A stretch of DNA of 46,713 bases, from NCBI GenBank assembly GCA_002347565.1, contig DDXR01000080.1, positions 21,203 to 67,915 of the forward strand, given 5' to 3'. The position numbers and the translations under genes are program-made. Source of the stretch: a bacterium UBP2_UBA2255 (GTDB lineage Bacteria; Edwardsbacteria; AC1; EtOH8). Positions within the stretch are counted from its first letter, which is position 1; each line of letters opens with the position of its first letter. The notes below the pieces were generated by a model. The model saw only the letters and a list, made by a program, of their open reading frames with translations, was not told where the DNA came from and did not search any database. Below, piece by piece: positions 41,752 to 46,713 of this stretch.

Positions 41752-44700
41752 TCACAACGATCTCAGGAATGTAGTCAGTTCCGGCCCGGGCGGCTGGCCC
41801 AGTTCCCGGCGCAGCAGCCGGGCGTAGCCCAGGTGATCGGCCCCGAGCTTCTGACGGTTGCCCACCGCCAACAGCGCCTTCCAGTACTGCAGGCGGACAG
41901 TCTCGGCGAACGGCTCCTGCTTGAGGTATTCCTCGAAAAGGACCGCGGCCGACTGGGGCTGGCCGGCCGCCGCCAGGTGCCGCGCCAGCTTCTCCTTGAT
42001 CATCAGGTATTTCTTGTAATACCCCTCCCGCTGGTCCTCGCTCCAGGGATCTCCGGCCGCCGGCAGGAATCCGTTGCGGTAGAGCTCCAGCGCCTGCCGG
42101 CAGTGGTCGGCCAGCGAGGCCTGGCCGGGATCGGCGAACTGGATATGCTCCTTCCACAGGCGGTCGAACCGCTCCACATCGAGTTCGACTTCCAGCTCCG
42201 GCGACAGCCGGTAGCCCTGGCTCTGGCGCACGATTACCTCCCCGAACTCGGCTTGCGGCAATCCGGCCTTGGCCAGACCCGTCCGAAGATCCTCGCGCAG
42301 CCAGCAGACAGCCTGATAGAGCTGGGCCTTGGCCTTTTTCAGCCCGGCGCGGGGCCACAAACCCTGGAGCAGTTCTTCCACAGTGCACACCCGGTCCCGA
42401 TGGATCGCCAGATACGCGAACAGGGCGCCAATGGTGCGCATCTTCCAGGATACGATTACCTGACGCTTCTCCGGTCTGTGAAATTCCACTTGGCCGAAAA
42501 GGCGCACGGAAAGCGGCTGTTTTGCCGCCGGCTTCGCTTGTCCGGCTGCTTGCATGCCGAGGAGGGCGTCGATCCTGCGGTTGCGCGGCAGTTGCTGGTA
42601 TAGGTTCAGCAACGTGCTGTTGTTGGCGATCTCCAGAGCCAGCAATCCTTCGTATCCCCAACGTCGCGCCATCGCCAGAGCGCGGCGGAAATGATTGATG
42701 GCCGCTGCCGGGCGGTCGATTTCGGACAGCGATCGGATCATCTCGGCATAGTATTCTCCCAGATGGTCTCCCAGCCGCGCCGCGCCGCTGGCAATCATCT
42801 TTGCCGTCATCGTCGCTTCGGCGAGGTTTCCCGCGGCCGCCTCCAAGTACCCTTTCTCCGACAGCCCCCGCAGCGTGATATAGTTTTCGGGCGGCTTGCT
42901 GAACGATTGGCCGAACTGTTCCAGCAACAGCCAGGCATCTGCCGGGCGGCTGCGGTAACGGTACAACTGGGCCAGGGTGCGCTGCACCGCCTCCACAAAA
43001 TCACGGCTTCCCAGGCTTTCACAGGAGATGGACAGCTCCGACAACGCTGCGTTCGCTTCCTCCCAGCGGCCCAGGAAGAGATCCAGCTGCGCCCTGATGA
43101 TGGAAAGAACCGCCAGGGAACGGATGTCGGAATGCTGACGGCAGATTTTCTCTCCCCTGGCCAGGATGACCCCCGCCGCCGATAGGTCCCCGATGGTCAG
43201 CGCAGCCTTGGCGGCCGAACCATAGAGCGAGCCGATTCCCAAGTAATAGTAATCGGGTTGAATTCTCGAGAGCAGCGTCCGATAATCCCGATAAGCGGTG
43301 CGGTAATCCCCGATGCGGGAGTTTAGCACGCAGAGATCCACCATTATCTTCACCTGTCCCGTAAAGGGCAGACGGTTGGAGCGGGCGGTCTGAAGCGCCT
43401 TGCGGTATAATTCGCCGGCCTTGGCATAGCATCCCTTCCACAGCCAGGCCTGACCGCAGACATTGTACAGTTCGGACCGGAGTTGTGCCAGCGACCGCGG
43501 GCAGCGCCGGATGCCGCGCGAGATGGTTTCGATGGCGTCATCCAGCTGCCGGTCCGCGATCTGGGTCTGTCCCAGAGAGAGCAGGACGCGGCAGAGGTGC
43601 GCCCGATCGCCGGCCATTTCCAGCTGGGCCGCGGCGTTCCGCAACGTCTGCCGTTGTTCCTCGGGACGGCGCTGTTCCAGCTGCCAGCGGGACAGCGGCA
43701 AGAGCAACTGAGGATGCTCGGTGTAGGCCTGCTCTGGCAGTTGTGATAGCCAGCGTCCCAGCGTCTCGAAGCGCGCAACGCCGACATAATGGCCATGGAT
43801 GCCGACCAGCAAGGCCGCCGCCTGATCGCTGTCGCCGGCCTGGAGGAAGTGATCTACGGCCTGCTCCGCCAGTCCGGTGCGTTCGCAGAACTGGCCGGCC
43901 CGGGCGTGCAGCATTCGGAGCCGTTCGGCATCGGTCAGGTTGTCGCGCAGATAATTGCGGAACAGCGGATGGTGTCGGTATTTGCCCGGGGCCGATTCGG
44001 TCAGGAAGACATTTCGGCGCTCCAAGTCCCGCAGCAATTTGGCCGAACCGTTCCGCTGCAAAAGATAATCGCAGGCCGGGCCGGACATGGTCTCCAATAC
44101 CGAGGTTTGCAGCAGGAAGTCGCGGGTCGACTCGTCCTCCTTGCCCAGGATCTCGCTGGCGAAATACTCGAACAGCGGCCGGTTGGCGGCCACGTAGCCG
44201 TTGAGCGTCTCCTTGACGCTCTTGTGCATGCCGGCCGCCTGCATGATCAGATGGATGCCGGTGATCCAGCCCTGGGTCTGTTCCAGCACGCGCATCAGTT
44301 CGGATTCCGGCAGTGATGCCCGGTAGGCCAGCTCCATCAGCGAACGCAGTTCGGCTTCCTTGATTTCCAAATCGGACTGCCCCAGCTCGAAGAAGTCCTG
44401 TTTGGACCGCCACTTGGGCAGCGAAGGCAGCGGCGGCGGCGTCCGGGAGCAGATGATCAGATGAATGAAAGCCGGTATCCGGTCGATGAAAAATTCCATC
44501 AGGGCGTGGACCCGGCTGCCGGGATCCAGCCAGTGGTAATCGTCCAGTACTATGTACAGGTCGCCGGTGCGGTGGTTGGCCAGGACATTGATCAGCTCGG
44601 TGGCGAAAAAGGCCGGATCGCCGGCCAGCGAATCCCTTGACCTCAGTCCCTTCAAGGCATCGCTCAGCGATTGGTCGATCGTGGAGCGTCCCAAGCCGCC

Positions 44701-44991
44701 CGCCAGGCGGGACAGACCGGTCAACAGGTATTGGGCGAACTGGACCGGATCGCTGTCCGAGGGATCCAGGGTGAGGAACATGGCCGGCAGCAGTTCGCGT
44801 TCCAGCAATTGTCCCATCAGCGTGGTTTTGCCATAGCCGGCACCGGAAATGACCGAGATCAGCCGCTTGTCTAAATGCCGGTGGAGAAGGCATAACAGGT
44901 TTTCCCTGACCAGCAAACTTGGTTTGGGCCTTGGCCGATGGAATTTGGTTTCCAACAGCATGGTCTGGGGAAACACAGCCGTATTTTTCAT
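41752..44991 (-). CDS. STAND ATPase-TPR regulator with C-terminal SARP/BTAD DNA-binding region
   Basis: A 1079-residue regulator. A MalT-like N-terminus (LLETKFHRPRPKPSLLVREN) leads into the NTPase: Walker A ISGAGYGKTTLM near residue 55 and Walker B LYIVLDDYHWLD near 150. A long helical TPR region follows (about 350-800). The C-terminus (from about 820) has an OmpR/SARP-type winged helix, LSVRLFGQVEF and RTIGALFAYLAIHRDRVCTVEELLQGLWP, then a BTAD-type helical bundle. Such proteins switch on transcription after binding an inducer and ATP. The ATG at 44991 is preferred to GTG 45009, which lies upstream of the promoter -10 box. Likely targets are the divergent barrel gene or itself (inference). 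Confidence 0.88.
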   Translation of the reverse strand: MKNTAVFPQTMLLETKFHRPRPKPSLLVRENLLCLLHRHLDKRLISVISGAGYGKTTLMGQLLERELLPAMFLTLDPSDSDPVQFAQYLLTGLSRLAGGLGRSTIDQSLSDALKGLRSRDSLAGDPAFFATELINVLANHRTGDLYIVLDDYHWLDPGSRVHALMEFFIDRIPAFIHLIICSRTPPPLPSLPKWRSKQDFFELGQSDLEIKEAELRSLMELAYRASLPESELMRVLEQTQGWITGIHLIMQAAGMHKSVKETLNGYVAANRPLFEYFASEILGKEDESTRDFLLQTSVLETMSGPACDYLLQRNGSAKLLRDLERRNVFLTESAPGKYRHHPLFRNYLRDNLTDAERLRMLHARAGQFCERTGLAEQAVDHFLQAGDSDQAAALLVGIHGHYVGVARFETLGRWLSQLPEQAYTEHPQLLLPLSRWQLEQRRPEEQRQTLRNAAAQLEMAGDRAHLCRVLLSLGQTQIADRQLDDAIETISRGIRRCPRSLAQLRSELYNVCGQAWLWKGCYAKAGELYRKALQTARSNRLPFTGQVKIMVDLCVLNSRIGDYRTAYRDYRTLLSRIQPDYYYLGIGSLYGSAAKAALTIGDLSAAGVILARGEKICRQHSDIRSLAVLSIIRAQLDLFLGRWEEANAALSELSISCESLGSRDFVEAVQRTLAQLYRYRSRPADAWLLLEQFGQSFSKPPENYITLRGLSEKGYLEAAAGNLAEATMTAKMIASGAARLGDHLGEYYAEMIRSLSEIDRPAAAINHFRRALAMARRWGYEGLLALEIANNSTLLNLYQQLPRNRRIDALLGMQAAGQAKPAAKQPLSVRLFGQVEFHRPEKRQVIVSWKMRTIGALFAYLAIHRDRVCTVEELLQGLWPRAGLKKAKAQLYQAVCWLREDLRTGLAKAGLPQAEFGEVIVRQSQGYRLSPELEVELDVERFDRLWKEHIQFADPGQASLADHCRQALELYRNGFLPAAGDPWSEDQREGYYKKYLMIKEKLARHLAAAGQPQSAAVLFEEYLKQEPFAETVRLQYWKALLAVGNRQKLGADHLGYARLLRRELGQPPGPELTTFLRSL

Positions 44992-44999
44992 AGAGATAG

Positions 45000-45028
45000 A
45001 TAGTAGCACAGCCCAAAGGGACTGTCAA
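45000..45028 (-). promoter_or_regulatory. Promoter of the STAND regulator
   Basis: On the minus strand TTGACA (45028-45023), a 17-base spacer and TACTAT (45005-45000). The ATG at 44991 is 8 bases beyond the -10 box, the same spacing as at purD, predicting a leaderless or almost leaderless message. Confidence 0.75.
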
Positions 45029-45124
45029 CTCCAATAGTTTATCGCAATTCTTAACACGTTGGGAAAATAATGCATTAAGGCAAGACGTGGCATTGAATTG
45101 AAGGTTTATTTAATGTTTCATATG

Positions 45125-45130
45125 TATAAT
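45125..45130 (+). promoter_or_regulatory. Possible -10 box of the barrel gene at 45179
   Basis: A consensus TATAAT lies in an A+T-rich stretch about 48 bases before the ATG, but no -35 box is found at a normal distance (TTGAAG at 45098-45103 is 21 bases away). An activator-dependent promoter is possible, with the divergent STAND regulator as candidate activator. Confidence 0.35.
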
Positions 45131-45178
45131 TCGCCAAAACCATCTACTACTAACAACCCATTTCAGAAAGGATCACCC

Positions 45179-45709
45179 ATGAAAAAGTCACTGCTCATCA
45201 TCTCCATCTCGCTGGCGATCGCCTCGGCCGCCGCGGCCCAAATGCGCTTCGGCCTCAATCCCGGCGTCGGCCTGGCCATGCCGATGGGCGACTTCGGCGA
45301 TGCTTTCGGCTCTGGAATAAGCGTCATCGCCCAATTCGAGCTGGAGCCGACCCAATCTTTGGCAGTGACCCTGCAGGGCGGATGGCAGCGGTGGGGCGCG
45401 GAGCGATCGTCGCTTATCAAGGTATACAATGTGCCGATCATGGGCGGGATCAAATATTACCTTGCGCCCGGCGGCACCCGCCCCTATCTGATGGGCAAAA
45501 TCGGGCATTGCATCTGGGGCGAGGAATACACCGGCTACAGCGAAAGCGACATGGGATTGGCCTTCGGCGGCGGCGCCGAGATATCTATTTCCCCCGTAGT
45601 GGCGCTAGATCTGGCAGGTTCCTACTATTCGGTGCAGACCGAGGGCGAGGCCTCGAATTTCTTCGAACTGCGCAGCGGAATAAAATTCAATTTTTCGGTC
45701 GCCAAGTGA
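45179..45709 (+). CDS. Small outer-membrane beta-barrel protein
   Basis: A 176-residue protein. A clean signal peptide (MKKSLLIISISLAIASAAAA before Q) is followed by a glycine- and aromatic-rich series of strands (FGLNPGVGLAMPMGDFGDAF, MGGIKYYLAPGG, LAFGGGAEISISP, ALDLAGSYY) ending in IKFNFSVAK, a pattern of OmpA/opacity-type eight-stranded barrels. The ATG at 45179 follows AGAAAGGA; an upstream extension back to 45098 runs through the promoter region and is rejected. No T9SS sorting domain is present. It is divergent from the STAND regulator. Confidence 0.85.
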   Translation: MKKSLLIISISLAIASAAAAQMRFGLNPGVGLAMPMGDFGDAFGSGISVIAQFELEPTQSLAVTLQGGWQRWGAERSSLIKVYNVPIMGGIKYYLAPGGTRPYLMGKIGHCIWGEEYTGYSESDMGLAFGGGAEISISPVVALDLAGSYYSVQTEGEASNFFELRSGIKFNFSVAK

Positions 45710-45964
45710 CGGAGCGGAAGGGGCGCCTTTGCGGGCGCAGGAAACAAACCGGGCTGTCGGTTTGATCGATTGCATCTGTTTGACACCCAATCAAAACATG
45801 TGGTGAGCATGCCGAACCATGCATTCCCGACCCGCGTACTCATGCCCGTCGGAGGACACATCGCAGCTGCAGCAACGAAAATGTGTGTTTCCCATAACCA
45901 GCCTACGGCGGACTGAACGAAATTCAAATCGACAGCCTTACTGTCGAGGAAGGATCCAACCATC
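45710..45964 (+). other. Intergenic region with two small hairpins
   Basis: No gene is seen. A 7-bp stem CAAACCG/CGGTTTG (45745-45764) may act as a weak terminator of the barrel gene. A second 7-bp hairpin, TCGACAG/CTGTCGA (45929-45947), ends against the Shine-Dalgarno GAGGAAGGA of the next gene and could mask it. A TTGACA at 45779 has no -10 partner. Confidence 0.4.
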
Positions 45965-46713
45965 ATGAAGAAACACCTATCCGCAATCGTGCTGCCGGCG
46001 TTGCTGCTATGCCTTGCCGCCGCCCTTCAGCCAGGCTCAGGGCAAGCTCTGGCCCAATCACCGCTGGACGGCTTCGACCCCAATGCCGATAACTATGTCC
46101 TTTCCCTGGCGGTCCAGGCCGACGGCAAAGTACTGGTTGGCGGCGCATTCACCGCCATCGGTGGACAGACCAGGAACGGGATTGCCCGGCTTAATGCCGA
46201 CGGAACGGCTGATGCCGCTTTCAATCCGAATCCAAACGGCGATGTCTGTGCCGTCGCGGTTCAGGCAGACGGAAAGATATTGGTAGGCGGCGATTTCACT
46301 ACCATCGGCGGGCAGGCCAGGAACTATATCGCCCGGCTGAATGCGAACGGCACCCTTGATGCCGGATTCAATCCCAATGCGAATAACGCTGTCCATTCCC
46401 TGGCGGTCCAGGTCGACGGAAAGATATTGGCAGGTGGCTATTTCACAACCATCGGCGGACAGGCCAGGAACTATATCGCCAGGCTGAATGCGGACGGAAC
46501 CGCGGACGCGGCTTTCAACCCCAATGCCAATAACTATGTCGGTATCCTGGCGGTCCAGGCCGACGGCAAGGTACTGGTAGGCGGCCTATACACAGCCATC
46601 GGCGGGCAGGCCAGGAACTATATCGCCCGGCTGAATGCGGATGGAAGCATAGACGCCGGCTTCGACCCCAATGCGAATAATGCTGTCCGTTCCATCGCGG
46701 TCCAGGCCGACGG
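45965..46713 (+). CDS. Secreted delta-60 repeat protein, 3' end outside the window
   Basis: The frame from ATG 45965 stays open to the window end (249 codons seen). A signal peptide of about 30 residues (LSAIVLPALLLCLAAAL) is followed by 49-residue repeats of the delta-60 type: AVQADGKVLVGG, FTxIGGQARN, IARLNADGTxDxxFNPNANN. The repeats should form a beta-propeller-like or solenoid surface protein, often very long and sometimes carrying a C-terminal sorting signal. GAGGAAGGA precedes the ATG. Its total length and C-terminus are unknown. Confidence 0.88.
   Translation, partial: MKKHLSAIVLPALLLCLAAALQPGSGQALAQSPLDGFDPNADNYVLSLAVQADGKVLVGGAFTAIGGQTRNGIARLNADGTADAAFNPNPNGDVCAVAVQADGKILVGGDFTTIGGQARNYIARLNANGTLDAGFNPNANNAVHSLAVQVDGKILAGGYFTTIGGQARNYIARLNADGTADAAFNPNANNYVGILAVQADGKVLVGGLYTAIGGQARNYIARLNADGSIDAGFDPNANNAVRSIAVQAD
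46112..46713 (+). repeat. 147-bp coding repeats of the delta-60 gene
   Basis: Units begin at about 46112, 46259, 46406 and 46553 and continue past the window. Parts such as the segment encoding GQARNYIARLN are almost identical at DNA level in successive units, implying recent duplication or gene conversion. Confidence 0.85.

Noticed and set aside
44992..45009. GTG start of the STAND regulator at 45009
   Set aside because: This codon lies upstream of the -10 box (45005-45000) of the only good promoter, so it would not be in the message.
45098..45178. N-terminal extension of the barrel protein back to 45098
   Set aside because: It would cover the TATAAT box, bury the signal peptide and ignore the good AGAAAGGA site before 45179.
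45779..45810. TTGACA at 45779 as promoter of the delta-60 gene
   Set aside because: No -10-like hexamer lies 16-19 bases downstream.

Overview
The window looks like part of the chromosome of a high-GC (roughly 65% by eye), Gram-negative, uncultured-type bacterium. Evidence for an outer membrane is an LptE-like lipoprotein, an MCE/MlaD protein, two LPS-type family 9 glycosyltransferases and two outer-membrane beta-barrel-like proteins. A PorX-like response regulator with a PglZ domain points to the Bacteroidota or wider FCB group. The promoters, however, are classical TTGACA/TATAAT type with 17-18 bp spacers, and many genes have Shine-Dalgarno sites, which argues against Bacteroidota proper. 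An FCB-group candidate phylum is my best guess; this is inference.

Layout. (1) 1-624: the end of a DUF559 endonuclease gene, a 67-bp palindromic tandem repeat array and a purD promoter. (2) 625-15191, plus strand: purD, then overlapping or closely spaced genes for a six-PAS/GAF/HD-GYP protein, a ten-GAF GGDEF protein, a PorY-like histidine kinase, a PorX-like receiver-PglZ protein and a ferredoxin-type protein. This is a c-di-GMP and phosphorelay module. Behind it lies a degenerate copy of the porX 3' end. (3) 15300-21081, plus: a low-GC methyltransferase, a PPOX flavoprotein, a retropepsin-like lipoprotein, tsaE-tsaB-rimI-rlmD and lptE. (4) 21107-24805: an NHL propeller gene (minus), priA, and an HU gene with a strong promoter and terminator. 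(5) 24828-28870, minus: DUF559-radA-GNAT-ispD-ispF-dedA, written in transcription order. (6) 28482-29738: an accessory island with palindrome-bounded DUF559 DNA, a displaced radA 5' end and a low-GC SieB-like gene broken by one TGA. (7) 29739-33403, minus: a reduced rnfE-rnfA-rnfB cluster followed by PAP2 and mlaD. (8) 33597-41660, plus: topA, a low-GC barrel gene between two near-identical terminators, tapT, trmFO, a membrane protein and two GT9 genes. (9) 41752-46713: a STAND-TPR-SARP regulator (minus), a barrel protein and the start of a delta-60 repeat protein running off the window.

The observations I rate highest are these. The DUF559 unit sits in radA and is flanked by a 36-bp duplication of radA codons whose copies differ only synonymously. 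A similar gene-end remnant lies behind the gene that follows porX. A cyclase, a phosphodiesterase and PorXY share one operon. The Rnf cluster has only E, A and B and has lost three of the four cysteines expected to hold the membrane iron centre. Several promoters put the start codon at the predicted transcription start, implying leaderless mRNAs. No CRISPR array, tRNA or rRNA gene was seen.
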